Shown piece by piece: positions 37,468 through 48,893 of a stretch of 64,000 nt of DNA. The notes under the pieces were generated by a model that worked only from the letters and a program-made list of their open reading frames with translations, did no database searches and was not told the DNA's origin. The DNA is from Circinella minor (taxonomy: Eukaryota > Mucoromycota > Mucoromycetes > Mucorales > Lichtheimiaceae): NCBI GenBank assembly GCA_016758965.1, contig JAEPRB010000078.1, positions 62,001 through 126,000 on the forward strand. Reading direction: 5' to 3'. The position numbers and the translations under genes are program-made. Each line of letters opens with the position of its first letter. Position 1 is the first letter of the stretch.

Positions 37468-38434
37468 ATGGCAAGTGGACAAAGACATCTTCGACGGGGA
37501 GCACTGGAACATGAAGATGCTGCAACATTAGCTCTTGGTGAAGGTAAATAAAATAAAATAAAATAAAATAATTTTATTCATCTCTAAATAACATACTTTA
37601 TCCTCTCATCTATTTATTCATTCTTATTTTTATAAATATACAAAGAAAATCTTTTTTTTTTTTTAACTAATAGCTAATAATTCTTTTTTATTTTTATTTT
37701 TTAGAATTCGTAAATTCACAATGTCTTTATATTTCTGAAGTAAGAATCTTGTTAGAAGCACAACAAGATTCAAAAGAAACTGGCAATGAAAATCGACCTA
37801 CAACAAGGTTAGGAAATAATATCATTTAAACTAGAGAGCAAAAAAATAAAGAAAGAAATAGATCGATTAATATTTTTTTTTGAATCGAATAATTTATTTA
37901 TTTTTTTAAAAAAAGTATTACCACCAAAACTTTGGATTACGTACGCACATTTAGTCGATTCACAAACCGGGATTCAGTTCGTGAAATTAGACAGTAAGAA
38001 GGAATCTGTTTTCTTTTTTTTTTTAAAAAAAAAGAAAGAACTCTCTCTATTTACGAATTTCAAATGTTGAAAAAAGAAATGAGCTTTTTTTTTCTAAAAA
38101 AGATGAGATTTGTTATTATAATAAAATATAGGTTGTTAGGCAAAGATGATTTAGCTCAGTTTGAAGTTGCCCAATTAGCTAATTTATGTTGTGAAGATGC
38201 TGAAGAAGCTAAAGCACTTATTCCTAGGTAAAGTAAACATTCTTTTATTCATATGTTTGTGTTAATTGATATATATATATATCCAAAGCTAAAAAAAGAA
38301 TTAAAAAAAAAACCCCAATTGTAAAAATTTATTATTATTTCCCCATTGAATTCAGTCTTGGACAAAAAATCGATGATGAAAAAGTACAGGAACTTTTGAA
38401 TGAAATGTTAACGATTAAAAAGTTCCAAGGCTAG
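37468..38434 (+). CDS. RPB4: DNA-directed RNA polymerase II subunit RPB4
   Basis: Five exons (37468-37543, 37705-37807, 37916-37993, 38132-38227, 38356-38434) give 143 aa, close to the human RPB4 length. The family pattern is clear: EHEDAATLALGEEF near the start, CLYISEVRILLE, TKTLDYVRTFSRFTNRDSV, LLGKDDLAQFEVAQLANLCC, and the end AEEAKALIPSLGQKIDDEKV then NEMLTIKKFQG. RPB4 pairs with RPB7 to form the detachable stalk of RNA polymerase II and also links transcription to mRNA decay. The intron before exon 3 ends in a run of A before AG. The start ATG is chosen because exon 1 gives the expected short N-terminus. Confidence 0.95.
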
Positions 38435-38783
38435 TCAATAGAGGTTTCAAAAAACTACTTTTTTTTTTCTTTTTTAACGCGCAACATACACACACACTCA
38501 CACACATATTACACATTTAAAAAATCTTCCTCATTATTTACATTACAAAAATATACAGAAAAAAAAAATCAAGTGATAACAATATTATGAAGGGAATTTT
38601 TTTTTTTTTTTAACTTTTGAAAAATAAAAAAAAATAAAAACTTGCTTCAATTTCTTTTTTTTAACGTAATTCAATAATGGAAAATAATATACAACGAAAA
38701 CAAAAAAAAAACGATAATGGTAATAATGATGGTATGAAAATATATATATATATTATATTATATTATATTATATATGTAAAGCA

Positions 38784-38814
<31 letters not shown>

Positions 38815-38850
38815 GTTATTAAAAAAAGGATCTATTATACTTGTTCTTGC
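38435..38850. other. Convergent 3' spacer between RPB4 and the glycosyltransferase
   Basis: Both flanking genes end here. The sequence is A/T-rich with T and A runs, a short CACACA tract (38490-38510) and an ATT trinucleotide run (38786-38811). No gene is supported. Confidence 0.6.
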
Positions 38851-41042
38851 CTAACCTCCTTCTTTTTGCTTCATTTCTTCTTGTTGTTGAGGTGCATTGG
38901 CAAATGAAATAGGTGCTAATTGTTGAATTTCTTGAAAAGATAAAGGTCGTTCCCATATCTGAATATCACGAAAAGATGCTTTTAAACTTGTTGTTGTATC
39001 CCATGGATCTTGATAATTACTATGTTCCGGTTCGGATGATCCAAACCATACGCCATGCACAAAAGATCCATAAGCTTTGGGTATTTTCCAATTAGAACTA
39101 CTTGCTATGACATGTCCATCCATATAAAGTGCTAATTCAGGATGAATGGAATCTTTTAATTCTTGTCCTTCTTCTAATTCGGAAGGATCCATTTTTATCT
39201 TCTTTTTGTTGTTTTGTTGTTGATCATTCCCCTTTTGACTATTTTGATGACGTTCTTCTAACCATGGTTGTAATGGAGTTTTTGGATCTGTATCCAATAC
39301 CAAAACAAATTGATGATAATTATTATCATGATTAATAGGGAAAGGATTGGCATGAACCATCATATCCGGTTGATCACGCCATGACCAATCATCTTCTAAT
39401 ATGACTGTAGTTAAATCCAATGAAATAGGTTCTGTCATTGAAGAAGGTACTAATTTTGAAATGGCTTCTGTACGAACATATATCTTTGCACGATCGGTTT
39501 GAACGACAACGGCAGTTCCATTTTCTTTATCATAATTATTATCCAGTTTCATCCACCAACTGACAGTTAAAGAGTGAAAAGAAGTATTGGTAGGTACACC
39601 TAAAAAGATATAACTATCTTCACCAGTTAAACGAACACCATGATTGTCATAGTGACCATTACGAATTAAACCAGAAATCTGGTTACCAGATACATCATCA
39701 GCTCTCATTGGATTTGTTTTTGGAATCAATTCATTCTTTTCTAATGGCCAATGTCCCACTATATATATTATAATTTTTCAATATAAATATATTTCATACA
39801 TAAATGTAATATCATCCCCCCCCTCCTCCTCACAAAGCTTTTACCTAATTTATCTGATCGTTCAGTATGTTCCAAAATACGACAAGCACCTGGTCTTGGA
39901 TCCATTTTACCATCCAATAAAAATGGACGTATTTTACAATATAAACTAGTATCCACATTTAATATTGTTTCTTCAGTAACATCTTGCATTAAATGTTTTT
40001 TAGCAGGTGATTCCCAAATATGAGTTCCTAAGTTTTCTTGATAATCATATGATTTTTCTAAATAAGCTGTACGTAAACCCACTGTATCCCATAATGGCCA
40101 AAAGAATGCTTTATATCCCAAAATCGTTACTTCATCTGGGAAATGAGGAGCTAATTTTCCAGGTAATATAACAGAATGATAATTCCATTGACTCATATCA
40201 AAAGTAGCATAACTAGCATAATAACGTTGTAAAAATCTTGAATTTGGACGAGACATCATCATGGCGTTACACAATCCAACTGAACTATCTATTTCATGCA
40301 AAAAAACAGTCAATTATTTATTATTTTTTTTCACTCACTTCACTCCTCCTTTTTAATATATATATATATATTAAAGTTTATTTTTTTTACCTTTTCCTTC
40401 TTCACCCATTACAAATTCTTGATCCAATAAATGATCAATAGGTTTTAATGCAAATAAATCCAAATCAAAATAAATCCCACCAAAATCTCTTAAAGCTTCT
40501 AATCGCACCACATCCGCCCGATGAGCAAAATGAGATAAAGGTTGACCAAAAATTTGATCTAAAAGAGGTACTTTTCGCATAGTAAGCATAGGTTTTGCTT
40601 TTTCAAATAAATCACCTGTAGGTTCATAATGATAATGAAGATAAATTTTTTCAGGTTGAATAACATCATGGGCTGCTTTAATAGCAATATAATGAGCTAA
40701 ATCCAACGTGGGTTCAGGTCCTCTTAATCCATGAATAAAATGAATAATTTTAGGTATTCGTTCAGCTGTGGTAGGTGTAGGTTTGATATTTTTGGCAATG
40801 GCTAGTTCGGGAAATGTGGTGTCTAAAGGTTTTTTTAAAGAAGCATTGGAACCCAAAGTAAACCATTGTTGATAAAAGAAATAGAAACAAAAAAATCCAA
40901 GTAAGAATCGAAGGATATATCGTTTGGTTAAATAACGTTTTAAAGAATGAGATGAAGATCCATTGGATTTTGTATATGGATGATGAAATGGTAATCGTGA
41001 TGATGGTCGTCTTGGTGTAAATGGTGATGATGATGATGACAT
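38851..41042 (-). CDS. Type II membrane glycosyltransferase (GT32, Och1/SUR1 DXD type) with C-terminal LamG/ConA-like domain
   Basis: Three exons (41042-40391, 40288-39845, 39758-38851) give 667 aa. A short basic Ser-rich cytosolic tail precedes a single transmembrane anchor (about residues 44-58, ILRFLLGFFCFYFFYQQW). The GT32 catalytic domain follows: ERIPKIIHFIHGL, ADVVRLEALRDFGGIYFDLD with the DXD metal/nucleotide-sugar motif, and DSSVGLCNAMMMSRPNSRFL. From about residue 367 a second module begins with WPLEKN and continues with YIFLGVPTNTSFHSLTVSWW, LALYMDGHVIAS and FRDIQIWERPLSFQEIQQL. This is the pattern of a laminin-G/pentraxin-type concanavalin A-like fold, which usually binds glycans. 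The role is probably Golgi mannosylation or sphingolipid/glycan transfer; the acceptor is unknown. Confidence 0.85.
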
Positions 41043-42540
41043 GATTATCTTTTTGATATAATAAGGGCTGTGTGTGTGTGTGTGTGGGTAATATTTAATA
41101 ATAATAAAAAGAAGTCTGTGTATATATATATATTGTGATGTATATAGAAAAAACAAAAGGTCAAGTAGTTTTGTAAATTAAAAAAAAAAAAAGTAATTAA
41201 ATTATAAAATGAAATCGAATGATCATTGCTTTTCCTTTATCTTTAACAAGATGGAGTCATATGTTTTCTTTTTTTGTTTTAATATATATTAAAGGATATC
41301 TTGCGCGTTTTGGATTAAATTTGGGGGGAGAGGAGGTTAAACTAAAAAAGAGTTATATATATTCTTCTTTAAAAATCCGAACACTTGGGAATTATAATCG
41401 TCGCAAGTTTAAACAATGTAATTAAAAAAGATCTGGCCCTCACTTCATCTTTATGTCAGACACTATAAACTTTTTTTTTCTTATTATGACTAATCTTTTC
41501 CTTTCCCCAAATTAAAATAAGTTTAAATTGTTTCCAAAAAGATTGTTTCACTAGTTTTAATATTTAATCAGTGTACAATGAAAAAGCGGGTCTATGACAT
41601 CAAATTCTGAAAAAGAAAAGGGATTAAAGCATGTGGATACTCCACTAAATAATTAAAATGAGGGATCAAACGTTTAATATTATTCAACAATGAAATACAG
41701 GGGAGAGATGGGTGTTATTATTTAAGATTCTCATATGATATTAATATAAAGGATACTATCAACATCATACAACACATATATAAAAGGATGGATTAATGTG
41801 TTATAAGATCCAAAAAAATCTTTATGCAAAATATATGAGCCCACCCGAAATATAAATGAAAAATAATGAAAACTCCGTATGCCAAATATGGAAAGATTTT
41901 CACATTTGGATGGCGGAAAATAAAATCAAACTTTATAAAACAAAGCTGGGACAACGCGTAATGATTTTTTTTTTCGCGTTTAAAATGAACAACAACAATT
42001 TCCCTTTAAATTCTTCATTAGTATTCTAATTGGCTCAAGAAGATGCCGAGATCTTACGAAACCAAAATAATGATTAAAATTATCGACGAACATGTACTGC
42101 TCCAGTTGGTATGAACATGATTGCAACACGCATCTTGCATGATTCGATTGCTAAAATGCCTCTGGGTGAATCATGATATGTTTATATGAAATATATAAAA
42201 GTAGTTCTTTATTTATGGCTCCATCATGGGAAACGTCATACGTACTGGACCTCTTCCCATTCTTCACTGAGTGATGAGTAAGAAGGACACAACTCATTCA
42301 AAGCCCACCATCGGATTATTCTTGCAACATTCAATAATCTGATCGTCTTGTGAAGTTCATGATGCTCAAGCTTTTTGGGAAAGCAATCTTTACTCATATT
42401 CCTATCATTTATTTTGAACGTAGTAACTTTTTATTTTGTGTTGGACAGTCAATTTGTGAGCCCACATATTTTTAATCTCTTATTTTGTAATTCCCTTTTT
42501 TTTTTATTTATTTATTTTATCTTTCTTATCTTTTATTCAT
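41043..42540. other. Start of the accessory island; glycosyltransferase promoter
   Basis: Upstream of the glycosyltransferase there is a TG run (41068-41088) and a TA run (41119-41134). From 41200 to 42540 no intact gene is seen. The segment 41546-41860 is repeated at 47564-47935 (see that entry). The remainder looks non-coding. Confidence 0.5.
41546..41860 (+). repeat. Left member of a direct repeat flanking the island (R1)
   Basis: The order of short blocks here, TTGTTTCACT, GTACAATGAAAAAGCGG, TCTCATATGAT-TTAATATAAAGGAT, ACATCATACAACA-ATATAAAA and GTTATAAGATCCA..TTTATGCAA, recurs in the same order and orientation at 47564-47935. The two members differ by substitutions and indels, so they are diverged direct repeats. 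They bracket the decayed gene copies at 42550-44260 and 44640-46980. Confidence 0.65.
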
Positions 42541-42549
42541 AACATCAAA

Positions 42550-44260
42550 GCACCATATGTGTTACAACAATATCTTTCTATTTGATAACTTCAATTGTAT
42601 ATACCCCGATTCGTCCTTGGCGTACATATGGATTCGATCGAGACCACCTGGGAAGATATTATAGAAGAATGGAATGATGTCCAATTCATTCATTATCCAA
42701 AAAAAAAAAAAAATGAATGACAATACAGTAGACCCAAGTGTTCCGCAACTTTATTTGAAAAAAGTGTCACAAAAACACTCAGTAAACCCTGTCATTCGCA
42801 GATTGCAAAGGATATTTTATCGAGTTGCGTTTATCCGGAGTGGAGGGAGGATTTATAGTGTATTTAATACATTATTAATAAAAAAGTAGATACGTATCCA
42901 CAATATATAAACAGGAGCCGTTACCTATTGCACTGCCAAATTGAAAACCTCACGCTTCTCACATTGGAAAAAATCGGGGTGTCTACTGTAGGCAAGTAGT
43001 AAAAAAAAACTATAAAAAATTGAGTAACATTATACGAAAATTAAATGACGATGATTATCTTATTCGTGATTCTCTGCGCAACATGTATGTAACTAATAAT
43101 ATACAAATTAATTATACTATATGCCTTTGCTTAATGCGTATGTATATACTTATATATCGATATTCAATGACTTAGAAATAACTGCCTACTCACCAGAATC
43201 AGCAAAGAAATCAGACAAAATGGAGTGTACCTTTTCTATTTCTGCTGTATATCCTTTGATGTTACCCTTTTTGAAGGAAACCAATATATTGACAAGAATT
43301 GGGTAAGATGTCAAATAAATTATGATGTATTGACAATCCTTTTTACAAACGTATCATGTTTTTAACTTCTTTACTAGCAGCCCTTCTCCTCGCTTCGCTC
43401 AGATAAATGAGCTCCGAGTCATTTAGCGGTTTGCGTTGCAAAGGGGAGTCCCCCTCCCCTTTTGACCCCCAAAAGGCGCTTCGCGCCTGGCAGTATGCGT
43501 GTTCAAGGCTGTATAATAGTCTTTCAGGTAAAATATATGTTGTTAAAATGAATCTGTTAAATATGCCACAACAGAGTGGACACAGCTTGAAAATTTCCTT
43601 TTTTTGTGAATTACGTAGCTATAACTTCTGTGTGATTTTAATAGAATAGAAGAAAGATGTATATTTAGAACCGAAGGGAAAATTGCTCAGAAAAATTCAA
43701 AAAAAAAAAGATAAGAACCCTGACGTATCGATGAATTTTGACTACGGTGCTACGTCAAAACAACGTCTTTTTGATCTGTGAAATCAAGCCTCCGCATAAA
43801 ATCGGTAGTAGACCCGATTTTGTAAAGCTTGCAAATCAAATGAAAAATACGATTGACAAAATGATTCATGATGGCATGGATATTCCTGATATAATGGTAT
43901 TGGGTCTTCTAATTGAAGGTAAGATATTAAATGAAGCAAACACATAGATCAATGTTATAACCATCAACCTTATTCATAGGTTTCCGATGTTCATTATTTA
44001 TTATAGAGACCTTAAATACCAAGGTGTTTATCGTTTGTTTACATTGCTGTCTGTGTTTTATATACCCCGTGATCGCCATGATTTCGGTGTCCTTTCACAG
44101 GCGTTTGAGGCACTATGCACAATGGAGGTATATATTTTTCATATCGTACACGGGTTTTTTATTTTTATTTTTGGTTTTGCAATGAGTATGTCCTTTTCTA
44201 TGCTACACTGTAACTCATTGTTTAAAATATATACAATGATATAGGAAATACTACAAAAAA
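42550..44260 (+). pseudogene. Uncharacterised ExK-motif protein, decayed copy A
   Basis: Fragments in changing plus frames correspond to copy B (44640-46980). The best block is 43738-43920, encoding NNVFLICEIKPPHKIG, then SRPDFVKLANQMKNTIDKM and DIPDIMVLGLLIEG, followed by an intron (about 43920-43979) and a frameshifted DLKYQGVYRLFT / FYIPRDRHDFGVLSQAFEAL block. Earlier pieces are TAYSPESAKKSDKMECTFS and AVYPLMLPFLKET. CEIKPP with downstream helical DFVKLANQMK looks like the ExK half of a PD-(D/E)XK nuclease-type core; this is inference. Several frameshifts and stops show decay. A GC-rich hairpin module (43378-43490) lies inside the reading path. I do not recognise a named family. Confidence 0.6.
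43378..43490. repeat. GC-rich multi-hairpin module inside decayed copy A
   Basis: This is a GC-rich block in an AT-rich setting. Three foldbacks are visible: GCTCA/TGAGC around a GATAAA loop at about 43388-43403, nested within CTCG/CGAG; a 9-bp stem AAAGGGGAG/CTCCCCTTT (43440-43448 with 43454-43462); and a 6-bp stem AGGCGC/GCGCCT with a 3-nt loop (43474-43488). The copy at 46120-46220 keeps the last two; one change (C to T) leaves a G-T/G-U-compatible pair. Confidence 0.7.
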
Positions 44261-44539
44261 AAATGCGAATTTATGCATTGAATTCCTTCGAAAGGGTGTC
44301 ATAATTTTTGAGTACTTCCATTTTCGGTAATAAAAGTAAAGCAATCAATTTTTTCCTAGTACAAGTAAAATGGAGGAAGTCAATGTTTGAGTCCTTTTGG
44401 GCCTTATAGCTTTACTCTTTATTCTTGTTATTTTCTTTTATTAAATTTCGATATCATATAAAAATTTATAACTGATAATGTTGATTAGAGTATAGGGTAT
44501 TATTATTAAGCTGAATGAGGTGCATCATATAGAGTATCT

Positions 44540-44617
44540 AACCTTCCTTTAGGCACTTTTGGGTACTTTTAGACTCGTTTCGTCGCAAAGTACCCAAAAA
44601 TCCAATTAAGGAAGGTT
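44540..44617. repeat. 78-nt foldback (imperfect inverted repeat)
   Basis: The left arm 44540-44569 (AACCTTCCTTTAGG..TTTTGGGTACTTT) pairs with the right arm 44587-44617 (AAAGTACCCAAAAA..AAGGAAGGTT). The outer 10 bp and inner 13 bp are nearly perfect, with a few mismatches between them, around a 17-nt loop. It sits just before the first exon-like piece of decayed copy B. It could be a small foldback transposon end, a hairpin terminator of copy A, or a recombination scar. Confidence 0.8.
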
Positions 44618-44639
44618 TACTACCCAAAATTTTAGTGCA

Positions 44640-46980
44640 ACAGTAAAAGAGCAAAATGACATAAAAAACTTTTGGACTCGACTCTTTAAAAAAGCGATCG
44701 ATGACTATAATATAAAGGTATGAAGCATAAATCGTTGAACATTCAATTTGCTAACATATGGGATATATGTACTAGGTTTATAAGAAAGAACAACCTGATT
44801 GGAAGTCTATAAAAAGCAAGGTAAAATATAGGAATGAAATTTATCATTCTTCTATGAAAGAAAAAAGCTCACACACTTCATAATAAATTAGATTCTCTCA
44901 AACATAGACCAATCAAAATCTGAGGTAATACTTTGTGCTGTGAATTCCATCCATTACATCCTTTTAACTTAATTTCTATTACTTAGTAATCACTCGGCAA
45001 AAGGGGGGGGTGCACGAAGAAACAGAAGAAGTTTCATCATCTTCTTCCATCACACAAAGCACACCGACCCTGCTACAAGTAGTACCGAGAGTACAAATAA
45101 ACGGGTAAGCCATAATAAGTAACGTTACAATTATGTATTAATTAAATATCACTAAATGTATATCTAACCATCAACTATAATAACGTAAAAAGTCGACTCT
45201 ATGTATTTCTGAAAAAGAAACCCCGGTGGTAACGTTGGATCCAGAAATCGAGAAGGTAATAGGTTGAGTTTATCTTGAAGAATGAAATGGATACTAATAC
45301 TTATTTTTACAGTGGGAAGTTAGTGGAGTAGTAATTTTAGATTTACTACTCAAATACTGCGAAGAAGCTTATAAAAAAAAAGGGGGGGGGGAAATACGCT
45401 TGAAACTTACCAAGAGGAACTGTAAGTTAACTGGGTCCTAAATAGCAGATAGCATAATATGAAATATTAACGTGGTGGTCAAATATACTTTTTAGTTCCC
45501 TCAACAATATCTTTCTATTCGACGACTTCAATCGTATATATCCCGATGCGTCCTTGGAGTATGGATTCGATCGAAACACTTGGGAAGATATTATAGAAGA
45601 ATACAATGAATTGTATTCAATTCCTTCTTTATCAAAAAAAAAACCGAATCGATTATCAACACATTTACAAAGATAGTAATTGTTATTTTATAAAAAGATG
45701 AAAGCCTATTAATCGATCAACGCTTGTGAATGACAATAGGCGAGCAGTAAAAAATATAAAAAATTGGGTACCATTGTACAAAAATTAAAATGACGATCCA
45801 TGAAGACCTTAAATTCGTGAATCTCTGCGCAACATGTAACTAATAATATACAAATTAATTATACTATATGCCTTTGCTTAATGCGATGTATATACTTATA
45901 TATCGATATTCAATGACTTAGAAATAACTGCCTACTCACCAGAATCAGCAAAGAAACCAGAAAAAATGGAGAGTACCTTTTCTATTTCTGCTGTACATCC
46001 TTTGATGTTATCCTTTTTGAAGGAAACAATATATCGACAAGAATTGGGTAAGATATCAAATGAATTAGGGCGTAGTGACTATCCTTTTTACAGACGTATC
46101 ATGTTTTTAACTTCTTTACTAGCAATTCTTCCTCGCTTCGCTCTGGGTCATTTAGCGATTTACGTTGCAAAGGGGAGCCCCCCTCCCCTTTTGACCCCCA
46201 AAAGGTGCTTGGCGCCTGGTAGTATGCGTGTTCAAGGCTGTATAATAGTTTTTCAGGTAAAATATATGTTGTTAAAATGGGTCTGTTGAATATGCCACAA
46301 CAGAGAGGGCGCATGTTCCTTTTTTTATGAATTAGCTATAACTTCTGTGTGATTTTAATTGAATAGAAGAAAGATGTATATTTAGAATCGATGGGAAAAT
46401 TGCTCAGAAAGATTCAGAAAAAAAAAAGATAAGAACCCTGACGTATCGATGAATTTTGCCTACGGTGCTACGTCAACACAACGTCTTTTTGACCTTTGAA
46501 ATCAAGCCTCCACATAAAACCAGGACAGGCGGATTTTGTAAAGCTTGCAAATCAAATAAAAAATACAATTGACAAAATGATTCATGATGGCATGGATATT
46601 CCTGATATAATGGTATTGGGTCTTCTAATTGAAGGTAAGATATTAAATGAAGCAAACACATAGATCAATGTTATAACCATCAACTTTATTCATAGGTTTC
46701 CGATGTTCATTATTTATTATGGACCTTGAATACCAAGATGTTTATCGTTTGTTTACACTGTCTGTGTTTTATATACCCCGTGATCGCCATGATTTCGGTG
46801 TGTTTTCACAGGCGTTTGAGGCACTATACACAATGGAGGTATATATTTTTCATATCGTACACGATTTTTTATTTTTGGTTTTGGTTTTGCAATGAGTATG
46901 TCCCTTTTCTATGATACACTGTAACTTATTGTTTAAAATCTATACAATGATATAGGAAATACTATATAAAAAAAAAGGCA
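44640..46980 (+). pseudogene. Uncharacterised ExK-motif protein, decayed copy B (longer)
   Basis: Exon-like pieces with GT-AG edges run through this stretch: 44648-44718 (NDIKNFWTRLFKKAIDDYN), 44776-44820 (VYKKEQPDWKSIKSK), about 45010-45105 (acidic/Ser-rich), 45180-45255 (ETPVVTLDPEIEK), 45313-45390 (WEVSGVVILDLLLKYCEEAY), 45497-45620 (NIFLFDDFNRIYPDASLEYG, FDRNTWEDIIEEYNE), 45905-46256 (ITAYSPESAKKPEKMESTFS onwards), 46540-46635 (DFVKLANQIKNTIDKM) and 46696-46839 (FRCSLFIMDLEYQDVYRLFT). The last exon is cleaner than in copy A, but the region equivalent to CEIKPP is frame-broken here (46480-46530). It is probably a recently duplicated, now inactive gene of a lineage-specific family. Confidence 0.6.
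46120..46220. repeat. GC-rich hairpin module inside decayed copy B
   Basis: This is the counterpart of 43378-43490. The 9-bp stem AAAGGGGAG/CTCCCCTTT (46169-46177 with 46183-46191) and the AGGTGC/GCGCCT stem (46203-46208 with 46212-46217) remain. The third foldback seen in copy A is missing because of an internal deletion of about 14-18 bp. In copy B the module is translated in frame within the exon (RFALGHLAIYVAKGSPPPLL). Confidence 0.7.
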
Positions 46981-47563
46981 ATTTGTGCCTTGAATTCCTT
47001 TGAAAAAAGAAAAGGAAATTCATTCGCACAACTTATATCACAAAATCAATCGAACACCAATCTTTTTAACATCATCAAACAGTAGTTCTGCATCATCAAA
47101 AAGTAGCAACAATATCCGCACAAACAATATAAACATACCTTTCAACAGCCAACACCCCCTGGGTTTTGCAACAAGCGAGAATTAATATACAGCATCTCAA
47201 TATATAGAATAAAAACACACCGTCTCATTATTTATTTGCCATGTATCTTTGATAATTACCTTATCTTTTTAAAATAAATAACAAATTTTGATTTTCTGTG
47301 GACATATTTATCAGTTTATGTTTGGTTAAATTACCTCCGTAGTTGCCCTAACATTTTTTACGATTGTTTTATTCAGTCTTGGAGAGAGGATGAAAAGAAA
47401 AAATATCTTTCTCTTTCTTCTCTTTCCTTTGACTGCTTCACTCAAGATTATTAAATAGAGTTGAGTGATATCGTGGTAAAAAAAACTTTTCTTTTATATA
47501 TGAACGGCTGATCTTTTATTCTCAAGTTTTTTCTTTTTTGTTTCAAAAAAAAAAAAAAAACTT

Positions 47564-47935
47564 TTGTTTCACTTTATAATGTTTATGTACAATGAAAAGG
47601 CGGCTCCCCTCCCCTCCCCTCTCTTATCCCTTAAAAAATCATTTTAAGCATGAATGGTAAATAATTTCTATTAGATCAAAAAACTTTTTTACTTTTTTTT
47701 AAACAATGAAAGGTGGGGGAGGGGAAGAAGGGAGACTGATTAGGTGATCAAAAAAAAAATTCTTCTTATTAAAATATTCTCATATGATTTTTAATATAAA
47801 AGATACACTTATCAATAATAACAATTATTACATCATACAACATATAAAAAAGGCGGGTGAAATATGTTATAGGATCCAGAAAAAAAAAAAAAAACTTTTA
47901 TGCAATATTATAATGTTATAATATATATACCCAGT
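47564..47935 (+). repeat. Right member of the direct repeat flanking the island (R2)
   Basis: Counterpart of 41546-41860 in the same orientation, with matching ordered blocks (TTGTTTCACT, GTACAATGAAAA.GCGG, TCTCATATGATTTTTAATATAAAAGATAC, CATCATACAACATATAAAA, GTTATAGGATCCA, TTTATGCAA). It has extra GA/CT-rich insertions (CTCCCCTCCCCTCCCCTC near 47604 and GGTGGGGGAGGGGAAG near 47712). Confidence 0.65.
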
Positions 47936-48802
47936 GTAACCCTACAATAATTAATTTTTTTTTTTGGGGGAGGGGGTAGTAGTGAGAAGTTATCAATGAC
48001 ACCATTTATATACTTTATCAAATTATTTTGGATCGACTCTTTTTTTAATCGGATTAAAATGAATGATCGAGTTCTTGGGGTCTATCATTTGTTCTTTTTC
48101 TATAATAATCAGGTACTACAATTATTAAAGGATGAAGGAGGGAGGGGGTCCGAGCACATCCCATGATAAATGAGATATATAGAAGAGAAAAGATCTTTTG
48201 GGGAGTAGATCACATCTCTTTTTTATATTATTTTTATCAAACGAAATGGAAAGAAATAGAACTTCTTTTACCATTTATGAAACTTTTGGGATATTTTAGA
48301 ATAGTCTAGAAAATATATACTTTTTTTTTTTTTTTTTGTTATTCCAATTCGTTTGTTTTAAAGGTAAGTTTTTTTATATCTTTTTCCCAAAACATTTTTC
48401 ACTTGATAGAAAATTATAACACCGAATTTAAAAAAAAAAAGTTATATATCGGAAATCGGATTTGATTTATATCCGAATAAAACCACAATATACTTCTTGT
48501 AACTCTCTTTTTTTTTCTTCTTTGTAAACAAATAAAGAGATTCAATTTTCATATAATAATACTTTCCTTCTGTATTTCCATTAAATAAAAAAAAAAAATT
48601 GTTTTTTTTAGTTTATCTTATTATAATAAACATTTTTAACATAGATATATAAACACACGTGTCCAAATCGGAGAATGAAAAGAATCATTTCCAAAATAAG
48701 AAATAAAGATGATGTCATTAAGTAGTACAGGAAATTTTCGATGTGTGTTGTATGTGTGTGTTATGTATGTTGGTTTTTGGTTTTAGTTTTTTTTTTTTTT
48801 TT

Positions 48803-48893
48803 TTCTCTTTTCTCTCTCTCTCTCTTTCTCTCTTTCTCTCTCTCTCACACACACACACACATACCTCTCATACTCTCTCACACACACACACCT
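48803..48893. repeat. (CT)n/(CA)n compound microsatellite
   Basis: CT-rich then CA-rich short tandem repeats lie about 700 bases upstream of the bZIP start. They are probably transcribed leader or promoter. Similar CT tracts occur at 51291-51320 and 54715-54762. Confidence 0.9.

Noticed and set aside
37384..37470. tRNA-like A-box (TAGCTCAGCGG) upstream of RPB4
   Set aside because: No anticodon stem, T-arm or acceptor stem could be folded; it is better read as the RPB4 leader.
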